A stretch of DNA of 64,000 nt from Thalassia testudinum. Lineage: Eukaryota; Streptophyta; Magnoliopsida; Alismatales; Hydrocharitaceae. Shown here one piece after another: positions 24,370-34,625 of this stretch. The notes under the pieces were generated by a model, which was not told the origin of the DNA, did not search any database, and was given only the letters and a program-made list of their open reading frames with translations. The stretch covers positions 72,843,501-72,907,500 of the forward strand of contig JAZHRO010000013.1 in the NCBI GenBank assembly GCA_037157565.1, read 5' to 3'. Position numbers and translations under genes: made by a program. Positions within the stretch are counted from its first letter, which is position 1, and each line of letters begins with the position of its first letter.

Positions 24370-24700
24370 TTGGAGACCTAACCCATTTTTGACTTGACCC
24401 ATCCCAAGTCGGCCACCCGGACCCAACTTATGAAATACATGTGTGGACCGGACCCGACCCGACCCAACCCATTTATTACTCAGGTTGCTTGGGTTAGGCA
24501 TCTACGGCAAGTGATGGGTATGTTTGGTACGTTAGTCGGGTTGCAAATTGGTTGGGCAGGGTGAGCGTGTCGATTTGAAGGCAAATTAGTTATGCAGATT
24601 GGGTGGGTTAGGCAGGTTGTCACGCTACGGATCGATTTGGCAGGTTGGGTGGGTTGGATTCGACAGGTTGGATGAGTTGGGTAGGTTTGCCTTGCTAATA
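24370..24700. repeat. CCCGACCC/GGGTTGGG-rich hAT-like sequence
   Basis: The left part has 'gacccgacccgacccaaccc' and the right part has 'ggttgggtgggttgg' in complementary orientation, as in the subterminal regions of the elements at 17158 and 57941. Termini are not resolved. Confidence 0.4.
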
Positions 24701-25489
24701 TAATTCAAACAACATAAAATTAGTGGTTTTTAAATCAGAAATATATAAACGTAATGGCAAATATGATTTACTCGTATTTTTGGAAATCGTTCGAATTTTT
24801 AACCAAGATGGAGAGAACGGAAACATAAGGAAATGATATTTCAAGAAGGAGAGAATGCATTGCTTGTTGAATCTAAAAAAAAGAGTAGCCGTTTTATTTC
24901 TTGTTTGTACACACAAAATGAGGGAATGAAAACATGAAGAAATGAAAGAAATAATTTTAAAAATAAAGATAACAACCTATCATACGTATCAAGTAAGCTA
25001 ACTTAATCTCCAACTTAACACTCTTTACGTAACTCTCCAATATGTGGTTAACCTCATTTCCAAGTAAATACCAATATGAGCTGGCTTCTCTTCCAATTAA
25101 ACATAAGCAGGTGGCTAATTTCAATTTCCAAGTTACAAACTCAAGTTTGCTAACCCTCGAAAGTCAATTAATCAATTTAAGGATTATGTTGAAAATTTTC
25201 TCAAAATTCAAGGACCTTTCATGCCAATTGACTTCAAAACGAAAAAGACTCATCGGACAAACCCTAACCCCTTAATCCACCCTTTCCCTTTTCACCATGT
25301 GTGTCCTCCCGCCTACATGAAAATTAAAGTCAAAATGTACAAAAACATAAAAAGTGACATATTTTGCAATGTATCCCCAATGCATAATTAGTATTTAATG
25401 TAAGAAACTAAAAAGGTATTGTAAGTTCTCTTACGTAATCAACTTCATCATACTTAAAAAAACAACCATTATTTTGTGAGTTAGTGAAT

Positions 25490-25861
25490 ACAAGGGTGAT
25501 TTTTAGTTTTGAACCAAAATGCATTGGCGTAAAATAGTTCCACAATATATTACGTGATTTTACATTGATGCAAACTGGATCTAAATGTATTTTGTGGTTT
25601 GCAGTAGTGCAAAAACCATTTGCATTAGTGCAAAAACCATTTGCATTGATGCAAAATGGTTGTGAAGATAATTTTTGTGGTTTTGCATAAGTGACATGAT
25701 TTTTAAGGTTTTGCACTGTTGCAAAATAGTTCTGAAAGTGATTTTTATAATTTTGCATTGATGCAAAATTATTCTAAAGGTAATTTTTATGATTTGGTAT
25801 TGGTGTAAAATGGTTTTCAAGGTGATTTTAGCGAATTTACGACGATGTAAAATGGTTCTAA
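25490..25861. repeat. Degenerate minisatellite built on 'gcaaaatggttctgaaggtgatttt', left part
   Basis: A word of about 40-50 bp (approximately 'ttttgcattgatgcaaaatggttctgaaggtgattttta') recurs five or more times with variation, for example near 25610, 25640, 25700 and 25750. The same words resume on the other side of the SIRE-like element at 33100-33245, so the array was split by that insertion. Confidence 0.65.
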
Positions 25862-27193
25862 TGTTGGTGCGAAGGTATCATAATCGTCGATTTTAATGAT
25901 AACAAAATACTTGTTATTTAATATTTGCATTTTAGTTATAGATTTCGGGATAAAATGCAAACAGAAGCAAATGCGAGGAGCTCAAGCTCATGCCCATGAC
26001 GGATTGAAGGAGCTTGATGGAGGAGAAAATGAGATGGAGCTTCGCGAAAGCGTGAAGGAGATGAATAATATGATAAAAGTCTTTTAGATCATGTATTTGT
26101 ACTTTTTGTTTGCTCTTTATTTTCGTTGAATTTTTGTAAAGAGCCCAAATAGTACTTCACCTTAGTCCTAGGAACACCTTCCCATCACTAGGACACTTAG
26201 ATAAACTCAAAAAATCAAAATAGGAAATAACCTAATTAGATGTCTAATATGGACATTAGACGTCTGATATGTGACTTTAAGTCATCTGACCTTTTGGCCA
26301 GATGTCCGAATACTTAGGGTAGAAATAAATAGTTTATGTCTTTCCATTTAAATGTCCTGTCTTTAGTCCAGATGTCTTACAAGACGTCGATGACCTTGCT
26401 AGACATCCAACAAGAGGACCGTTAGGCATTGCCCTTGCGAGCTAACTTAGGATAATTTAGCATTTATTTACAAATGTCTGTAGAGGTGTCTAAATGTTTG
26501 ATAAAGAGACGTTGGACCAAAATCCAAGATGTCAGATTCGTATCTGACAGTTGGCTCATTAAAATCAATTCCCACAGCTTTCAGACGTTCAGACTATCAT
26601 TTGACCCTTAAATTTTAGAACCCTGTTTAGATCTGGTCTAAAATAGGAACAAACCCGCTTATAATTAGACATCCAATAAAATTACCAGACATCATATAAT
26701 AACACATCGACGTCCGCCTAGAATGTTGTTTCAATCCAACAAAATCAGGAACTCCAACCCTTTAGATCAGACGTTCAAAGTTGTTATTAAACGTCTGACC
26801 TTAAAATTAGACGTCTAATAACTGTGTTAGACTCATTATAACGCTGACTTGATTCTGATTTCGACCCAAATCTCTTTGGAATCTTTCCTAATGGCTATCT
26901 AAGCCTTCTAAAGGCTTCCTCGAGCCTTTATAAATAGATAAGGACCCTTTCTTAGCTTATATACACCTAAGACACCTTGATATACTACTTCCACCATATT
27001 TGTGTCATTGAAGAGAAGATATAAGTGTTAGAAGTGCTCTTGCTCTCCTATTTACACAATCTAAATCCAAGAGCATCGATTTGATGCGAACTTCACTTCT
27101 ATCTCAGGGAAATTCTCTAAACCTATAGGAGCATATTATAACTCTACCTATTTAGGCTCTATAGGATTGTTGTAATTTTGTTCTGTTGGGGTT

Positions 27194-27198
27194 GGTAT
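27194..27198. repeat. Target-site duplication, left, of nested family B LTR
   Basis: GGTAT, identical to 32036-32040. Confidence 0.85.
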
Positions 27199-27718
27199 TG
27201 TTATAAACATGGGTATCATACGTAGTTTAAGACGTCTGGGAAGTGTCCCAGATATCTGGCCAGACGTCTGGAACCCTTCCAAGATGTCTGGTAATAAATT
27301 TTTTCGACGTACGGGTTCACGTCTGCACGCCTGCGCATGCAGACTGAACCCGCAGCCTTCGTTTTTCTCTCCCTACAGGCACCGCTTTCCTTCTTCTCTC
27401 TCCCCGCGGCTGCCTTATAAGAACACTCCCCCTCTCCCTCACCCTCACTCCACCATCTTCTCTTCTCCTTCCCCTTCCAGCGAGAGCATGAGCGAGCGAT
27501 TGCAGTGGCAGCGGCTGCTGCGAGTGTGCGGGAAGGAGTGTTGCGAGAGGAAGAAGAAAGCTCGACCACGAAGGTGTGAGCTTCCCGGGGCAGCTAGAGC
27601 CAGCCGGCGGGAGAGCAGCGAGCGTGGGGTGGCGAGGTCGAGCTGCTACAGCTCGGGCAACAGGCGGACGAGGCGTGCGCGCGACCGTGCGTCGCGGGCG
27701 GAGAGCGAACATGGTCCT

Positions 27719-27743
27719 GATTCTGGGAAAAATTCCCAGAATC
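27719..27743. repeat. Conserved hairpin in family B LTR
   Basis: Perfect 11-bp arms GATTCTGGGAA and TTCCCAGAATC around AAA, directly followed by CAGACGTCTGG. The homologous LTR has the same structure at 44197-44221 with a mismatch near the outer end. Confidence 0.7.
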
Positions 27744-27989
27744 AGACGTCTGGACTTACGTCCAGACGACGCCTAAGACGTCTGGAGGAAGGTCCAGATG
27801 TTTGACAGGTACGATAATTTCCTACCTTCTTTTTACGCGTGTACGGCCATGCAGCCGTCCGCCGTGTCCTTCTGCGCCCCTTCGTGATGAGAGCAGGTGT
27901 GTGTATGCGTAGGTTCTACTCGGGAGGGCGCGAGGGCTCTCCATCCCACACGGATTAGACGTCTGGCCTCAGTACCAGACGACGAAGAG

Positions 27990-30092
27990 TGGAAACGGCG
28001 AACCACAGTGCTGCTTTGTGTTTATTATAGTACAGTCGTTATAGTATAAGACAAGACAGCTACGGTTGTCATTCCAATAGATTTTTTTTAACTCGGAAAT
28101 AGTTTTCCCGAGGTCGAACTCAGGGAGCTACTGGAATTCTAGAAGTACAAAGTTTCTCTATTGGATTACAAAAATAAGAGAGAGAGAGGGGGGGAGAGAG
28201 AGAGAATTTTTTGTCTTGGCTTCTTCTTCTTCTTCTCTCACGGCTGTGCCTTCTTCTTTCTTCTTTTTGTGCTTTCTGTCTTCTTCCCTCTTCTTCTTCT
28301 TTCTTCTCTTTTCTTCCTATTTATTTCTTTCTCTTTCTTTTGATTTCTTTTTCTCTGGCGGCCAAGTCTTCTTCTTCTGCTCGCCCTGTCTTCTTCTCTT
28401 CACTTCAGTTGCAGAGTCTTCTTTTCTTCTTCCTTCTTCTCTGCTTTATCTCCTTTGGCCGCTGCTCAACCGTCGTCTGATGTAGTGGTCAGATGACTTA
28501 ACTGCAGGTCAGCTACAGTGCTTCTCTTCTTCTCCTTCCTTTCTTCCTTCGCCGCTTCTTCTTCTTCTGCTCCTGCACACTCACACAACTGGTCAGAGCA
28601 AAACCTACCCCTACCCTTCCCCGCATCTCTCTCTTTCTCAGATTTCTCTCATAGGATCGCTCTCCCAGAGCCGGGTATTCAGGTACGGGTATTGTGCCCG
28701 AGACCAGGCCCACCGGCGTGCGGTGGTGGGCGAGGTGTGCGCAGTGTCGGGTATTCGGATCCTGCCGAAGATGAAGGTGGTCAGGCGTGGGCGTAGGGCG
28801 ATTAAGCAAAACAAGTTGGGGAAAAGAAAGAGGAGAGGAAGGGAAATAACTGTTACTTACCTACAGGGACGAATGGGGGCCGGAGCGGCAGGCAGCCGTA
28901 CCGACTGTCGCCGGAGAAGAAACACCCAGAGGGAGAGAGCGGCGGCGAGGAAGAGGGTAGAGAGGCGCGTGCTTGGTGCGGCGCGACGCGGGGAGATCAG
29001 GTGCAGGTGACTTTGCTGCTGGTATTGCAGCAGAGTGACGAGAAGGAGGAGGAGGAGCCGGCGGAGCTGGTGGGTTTCTGTCGGAGTGGGGAGAGAGGAA
29101 GGGATGAGGTATTCTACGTCAAGACCAAGCTACCAGAACTGGCTGGCAATGCTGGTCTTAATAAAGGCGGTGGCGGAGGGTCGGACGTAGGGAGACGACG
29201 TGCGTCACTGGCTGGAGTATGGTCGGAGACGAGACCCATACCTTCCGCGCGTTCGCACGGAAGGTGTGGGCGTCGTCAGGTGGCATGGCCGAGTCCCTGC
29301 GACAGCAGACGTCGCAGGGAACTCCGCGTTCTCTTTGCAGGACGTCCCCCTCACCCTGCGTGGCGCCATGCTCCGCGCAAAGTCGCCGGAGCATGGCGCT
29401 GCGCAGAGACTTGCAGGAGGGACCAAAATGCAAAGAACGATGAGGAAATTATAGGCCAAAATGCAAGGGTTTCGAAAGTTGAGGGTCAAAAAGTTAATGA
29501 TGAGGACCAAATTGCAAAGTCGGTCAAGGGGGTCTCTTCTTAGGCTCAAGTTTTTATAAATGACTAAGTTGGACCTAAGGATTTTAATGGTGAATTTTGT
29601 TTCTAGGTCAGACCATGTTTGACTGTTCAATTTACGTAAAAATCCAAATTAAATCATTAATTGGGCATGATTCTTAATGTAGGTCAAAATGGGTTTCTAA
29701 GGCCAAATTGAAGGTTCTAAACCCTAAAGATTATTTTTCTATGAATTTTAGAGGGTTTAGTTAATTTTTACCCTACCTCGGACCACGTGAATTGAAGTGG
29801 GTTTATTTGAGGGTTACAGAATGTCATTTAATTCTTTGGAATTATTGTAGCCCTTGTTGGAATAGATCATCCCACTTTCCTTCTTATTTGGTTTGTTTGA
29901 CCTGTGTTTGGACCCTGAGTTACCCTATTTGCAGATTGTGATGGTGAAATTGCATTTTTACCCTTTATGACGTGTTTTCTTCTTAAACTCAGAATTCACT
30001 CAGTTAAGCCTTTCTTTGAGTTATGTAGGAGCTTTTTCTTGCATACCTAGGTTAGATTGTGCTAGTTAGGGTTCATGATGAGGTTCTCATCA
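27990..30092 (-). mobile_element. Solo LTR, family C, nested at the third level
   Basis: On the minus strand it starts TGATGAGAACCTCATCA at 30092 and follows family C order. It ends near 27990 at a sequence (TGGAAACGGCG) homologous to the family C 3' terminus. GAGTG follows at 30093-30097, and GAGTG also occurs at 27987-27991, overlapping the element's last TG; loss of one TG unit explains the overlap. Low-complexity TTC-rich sequence at 28200-28600 creates spurious ORFs. Confidence 0.75.
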
Positions 30093-32358
30093 GAGTGGAC
30101 CTCGAGACGTCCGGGGTGACATTCGGACGTCTGGGAACTAGGACCAGACGATCCAGCGGGCTTCTGGACGTCTGAAGGACTGTACAGACCAAGGTATGAC
30201 CTGATCAACCTTTTAAGACATTTAGAAGAAGTTCCAGACGTCTGATTTTGGGCAGATTCGTCATTTTTGACTCGTTTAGGGTCCGTTCGGAGTCCGTTTT
30301 CCGTGTTTCAAGTTGCGTTCTGTCCATATTTAATTCCTTTACCTATTACAGTAAATTGTATATTGTTATGAGAAACACCTTGTAATGATTCTTGTGTTAG
30401 GACCCCATTCCGTTGCGGCTCTGGGGGTTGCGGAGGCACGTGGGATTGCCGACCACACCCCCAGTACTCCCGATTTCGTGGGTAAAGTGGCCCTTTTATT
30501 TATTTAACAAAAATTATACAATTATGAAACAATTAATAGAGTCTAGGGCATTGCATGAACCCAATGACTGAAATATTAAATTGAATTATAGATCCTAGGG
30601 TAATGCATGAATCCTAGGACTGGAAAACTAGATTGAATGCTAGATCCTAGGGTACGACATGAATCCTAGGACTGGAAAACTAGTTGAATATATACATTGC
30701 AGTCTTGGAAAAGTGGAAAGGAAATGATAATTGCCTATAAATTGGTTAACAGCTGCTGGTCATGAATGAATAAATACGGTTGAGAATATGGGTTATATGA
30801 ACATAAAGCTGGAACGGTGAAACCTAAATTGGCTGAGTTAAAAAAGCATGAACCCTACGGGGAATTAGGAGTAGAACTCCTGGAAAGGAAATGGAATAGA
30901 ATTAGGGGAAGTGTGCTTGCCCTTGAGTACGAAGTACCAAGGAGAGCAACTCTCCCCTTGTTTAGTGCAGAGCGGAGCTAGCCGCCCCAGGGACCCGGGG
31001 TTAAGACTGGCCACTTTGTATCGACTTTTGACTCTCGTGTACACAGTACCGAGGAGAGCTACTAGTGTAGGGAGAGCACTAGTTACCCCACGGGCCTCAG
31101 GGTTCTGCTAGCCCTCCTACACCGACTTGTTTGGCCCACGGGGCAAACCAGGGTAGGCAGGCGAGGGTGTGCGGACTGTGAAGGGGAAAGACCCCTGTTT
31201 GGTTACTGTGGAGGGGCTGGACCCCTGTTACTGAGCGGGCTCTACCCTATACTGGTTCCGTGCTGTGCTTTGGGCGCACCCGTTAATGGAAACGACTGAC
31301 CGCGTGCCAGTGCGGGGTAGTTACCCGTGCGCTTATCACGCGTGCCGTAGTCATCGGTACGTCTGTCAGCGACCTTGGGGTGGTTGACTGAGGGTAGAAC
31401 CATCACGGGGGACTCTTTCGACCAGAAGAGTACCACGTGTTACTTCTACTTTTCGGAAAAGACTGCAATCAAGATCATTCCCACGAGGAACATTCAAGAT
31501 CAAGAGAAGGATCTGAGAAATAAATCAACAGTGAATAAATGGAAAAATATAAATAAAGAAAGTAAAAATATAACAACTACTGTACACTATACTGCTTCTT
31601 TTAGCTTTTAGTTGCCACTTTACTCAGCGTTTCGCTGACGTGTCACCCTTGTTACCTTTTCAGGACCAGGTGTTGATCAGCCAGAGTCCGCGGATGCAGA
31701 GGGCGCTGGGCCTAGTAGAACCCAATAGTGTTACCCGTAGTACCTTCTGTACTTTTCTTTCCGCTGTAGTGAGTAGTTTTATGTTACTCCCTGTACTCTC
31801 TTTATTGTAAGCTTCATGTTATGTACATGTTTATTTCTCTTCTGTTGTGGTGGTGTATACTGTAGTATTTCCTTTCTTTACTACTGTATTTTGTTACTGC
31901 TAGTTAGATACATGGTGAATGTGGTTTATTTTACTGCTCTTTTGGTTACTTTCTCGTTGGACGACTAGGTCTTGGGATTAGTCGAGTCGGTTCGATTCTC
32001 GTGTCTCGTAGGGATTCGGGAAGCGGGTTGTTACAGGTATTCTCTTGGTGAATTCTTATCTCCTTCGTGAGACGAAATACTCTTCATGGAGAAGAGTGGT
32101 TTTGACATATGTTATTCTCAGGTTAAAATAGCGTGGTTGTACTTGAAGTTGTGTCACCCTCGTTTAAGTAACAAGTAGTGGATTTGGTTGACTCGATCGA
32201 TTGGAAAATCCTAAGTTGAGAGGCTTAAGTGGTAATTTTTACACGAGTTGGATTTCCATCTAAAAATACTTGTCTCATTTGGGTGATTGAATTGATTTTT
32301 ATTTCTACATAATTTATATACCGCACTATTCACCTCCCTTTTAGTCCAAAATTTCAAT

Positions 32359-32369
32359 TGGTATCAAAG
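32359..32369 (+). other. Primer-binding site (initiator tRNA-Met type)
   Basis: TGGTATCAAAG lies 2 bp after the LTR end. It matches the consensus TGGTATCAGAG complementary to the 3' end of plant initiator tRNA-Met, except one G to A change. Confidence 0.8.
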
Positions 32370-32411
32370 TAGGTTCTCGCATTTTTGATATTATACATCA
32401 GCGAGGATCCA

Positions 32412-33116
32412 ATGAAAGGGCGTGCCTTTGCAACAAGACCCATCGAGGGGCAATCTATAGTGCGACCACCATACTTTGAAGGTAAAAACTATCCTGATTG
32501 GAAATCACACATGCGTATGTAATTGTAGGCAAATGACTACTTATGTTAGGAGAAATGCGAGTCTCCTTATGTCATCCCAAAGAAGCCCGAGGGAGGATAC
32601 TCGCAACCTCAAATTAAGAAACTCTCACTAATCACAAAGACAATGAATACGTTGTATTGCGTATTGAGTTTGAAGGAGTTCAACCGGATCTCACAATACA
32701 CAACCGCCTACAAAATATATCATACACTTGAGGTAACTTACGAAGGTACTTTCAAGGTAAAGTCAGCTAAAATCAATTTACTTAGTCAAGAATTTGAATA
32801 TCTTTCCATGAAAACTAACGAAAATCTAAGTGAGATCTATATTAGGTTCAGTTTTATAGTAAACAATCTCAAGTCATCAGGGAAGACTTTCATTCAAGGA
32901 GAGCTTCAATCCAAGCTTCTTCGTTCCCTTGGATAGGAATGGGAACAAAAAGTCACTGCAATTGAGGATGCTAATCAAATTGAGGAGCTCAACATAGAGG
33001 ATCTCTTAAAAAGTCTCATGGGCTATGAGACTAAATTGAAGCAAAGAAAGAATGAGACACCGGAGCCAACAAGGAAGAGCCTTGCCTTCAAACCAAATCA
33101 CACAGGTGCAAAATGA
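32412..33116 (+). pseudogene. Copia gag fragment (SIRE-like, DUF4219/UBN2 region)
   Basis: The frame opens at an ATG 43 bp after the primer-binding site. The first 36 codons include 'RPPYFEGKNYPDWKSHM', the typical N-terminal gag signature, then a stop at 32520. After another stop the frame 32643-32936 carries the UBN2-type region ('AYKIYHTLEVTYEGT', 'SQEFEYLSMKTNENLSEIY'), then 'EWEQKVTAIEDANQI' and 'SLMGYETKLKQRK' after a further stop. The zinc knuckle and protease are absent, as the element is cut at about 33105. Confidence 0.8.
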
Positions 33117-33245
33117 TTTTATACTGAAGTAAAATAGTTCTGAAGTGTGATTTTTGGTTCAGAAGGTGCAATTTGGTTATAAATAATTTTGCACCAGTGC
33201 AAAATGTCATTTTGCTTTGCATCTGTGCAATTTGGTTTTGAGGGA
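33100..33245. repeat. Degenerate minisatellite, right part
   Basis: 'ggtgcaaaatga', 'gtaaaatagttctgaagtg', 'ttttgcaccagtgcaaaat' and 'tttgcatctgtgcaattt' match the words of the array at 25490-25861. Confidence 0.6.
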
Positions 33246-33422
33246 TGATACATTACAAGTGATATCACTTGTGAAAGGAAAGATTAGAGAGGAGGGGTGG
33301 GGGGGGATAGGGAGGTGGGCTGATCAAGTGTGAGGAGTACAGTTGTGAACGAAAAAATTAGGAAATCGATAGCATGTACAGTATCACCATACCAAAATCA
33401 TTGTACAAAAAAATAAATAGCT

Positions 33423-34342
33423 TTTTTCCATAAATGCCACTAAAATCCTTTAAAATTATTTAAATATCATGTAATTCACTATATTTACAGATATGCTATT
33501 GAAAAAGTAGTGTTGTTTTCATATTTGTCATTCCGCTAACTATAATTATTAAACTTAACAATTTTGGACTGAAATGTAATAAAAAATTATTTTTTAGTAT
33601 TCAAAATTTATTTTTTAGTCCTTAATTTTTTCTTAGTCTTCAATTTTTTTTTGTCTTCAAATTTTAATTTTTTAATTTTCACCCCCTGCTTTTCCTCCTC
33701 TCCTTACCAATTCAGCTCCCTTCCTCCTCACCTTTAAGCACCTCCTTTGCCCCCACTCTCCAACCTCTGACCACCTCCTCTGTCGCATCTCTCTAACCAC
33801 CACCTCCTCCTCCCAAGGCGACGACCTTATTCTCACCCTCTGTCTTTTTCTCGTCGTCAGCGGTGACACCCTTTTTCAACTTTTTGTCGTTCGTGATGAT
33901 GCCCTTCTTAGGCTTGTGGTCGAAGAGGCACCTATAGATGTTGTGGTGGTGGTGGTGGGCTCTGAGGACCTCCTTTTCAATGTCGCCTTGGGAGGAAGAG
34001 GTGGTGGTTAGAGAGAAGGCGAAGGAGGTGGTCGAAGGTTGCAGAGTGAGGGTTGAGGAGGTGGTCGGAGGTGAGGAAGAAAGGAGGTGAACTGGCAAAA
34101 GGAGGGGTGGAGGGAGGGAGTTAAAATTTAAAAAATAAAATTTGAGGATTATAAAAAAATTTGAGAATTAATTTTTTTTATTATATTTTAATGTAAAATT
34201 GTTAAATTTAACCGTTATAATTAACATAGTAATAAATATGAAAATGATGTTATATTTTCAATGATATATATATAAATATAGTAAACTTAATAATATTTAA
34301 GTAAATTCAAAAAATTTTAACCATATCCACGTAAAAATTCTA
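33423..34342. mobile_element. MULE-like element with long terminal inverted repeats, upstream of the ACR gene
   Basis: The left arm (about 33423-33640) matches the reverse complement of the right arm (about 34130-34342). Shared blocks, read inward, include 'cttaaatat'-like, 'actatattta', 'ttttcatatttgtcatt'-like, 'aacttaacaatttt' and 'aatataataaaaaa'-like words. The flanks AAAATAAATAGC (33411-33422) and AAAATAAATGAGC (34343-34355) look like a 9-12-bp target duplication with one indel, the size expected for Mutator-like elements. The central 0.5 kb is GC-richer, pyrimidine-rich and non-transposase, so a captured gene piece (Pack-MULE) is possible. The minus ORF 33793-34098 is not recognised. 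Confidence 0.65.
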
Positions 34343-34355
34343 AAAATAAATGAGC

Positions 34356-34625
34356 GACTGACACAAATGTACAGTATATCATCTCACCGGCCGAGCATTA
34401 ATACAAAGGATTGTGTCTCTCTCATCACAAATTTGCCACCACTAACCTAATCGAGTCCCCCCGCCGTAACCCATATCCCACCTCAAAGATTGCCTTTTTC
34501 CCACTCTCCACGCAGTTTCCAGTGATGGTTACCTGTTGAAATTTGTGTTCTTTGAGCTGTAGTAGTACTCTCACATGAAGCGGCAGATCTGAGCCACCCC
34601 CATCACCACTTGGCTTCTTCTCCTG
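34356..34625 (+). promoter_or_regulatory. Short proximal promoter/5' UTR space of the ACR gene
   Basis: Only 270 bp separate the MULE-like element from the ATG. No clear TATA box was identified; an A-rich stretch and pyrimidine-rich patches (CTCTCTCATC near 34418) are present. Transcript start is unknown. Confidence 0.4.

Larger units (their letters stand above)
27199..32035 (-). mobile_element. Solo LTR, family B (Gypsy-type TGTAACAACCCG), nested
   Basis: On the minus strand it starts TGTAACAACCCG at 32035 and ends TTTATAACA at 27199, flanked by GGTAT on both sides. Without the family C insertion at 27990-30097 it is about 2.7 kb. It is homologous in inverted orientation to 41926-44436 and, for its first kilobase, to 40895-41925. 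It carries several CAGACGTCTGG palindromes at both promoter-proximal ends, a conserved hairpin at 27719-27743 and three repeats of a 'gatcctagggt..catgaatcctagg' word at about 30590-30680. The long ORFs at 27209-27805 are LTR shadows. Confidence 0.8.
25862..33116 (+). mobile_element. SIRE-like Copia element (family A): 5' LTR, PBS and gag, 3' part lost
   Basis: The LTR starts TGTTGGTGC at 25862, runs to 27198, is interrupted by a nested family B LTR (27199-32035 plus duplicated GGTAT), resumes at 32041 and ends ATTTCA at 32356. Comparison with 47785-49585 confirms order and continuity across the insertion. A primer-binding site and gag follow. The element stops inside gag near 33105 where minisatellite words resume, so pol and the 3' LTR are missing. 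The 5-bp flank on the left is TCTAA; with the 3' end deleted no partner can be sought. Confidence 0.85.

Noticed and set aside
27719..27743. Heat-shock element
   Set aside because: The TTC and GAA blocks are spaced by 3 bp rather than the 2 bp of the canonical element, so only the hairpin is reported.
27209..27805. 198-aa ORF as a gene
   Set aside because: It lies wholly within the family B LTR, is arginine/serine-rich from GC-rich low-complexity DNA, crosses the palindromes, and is not preserved in the homologous LTR at 41926-44436.
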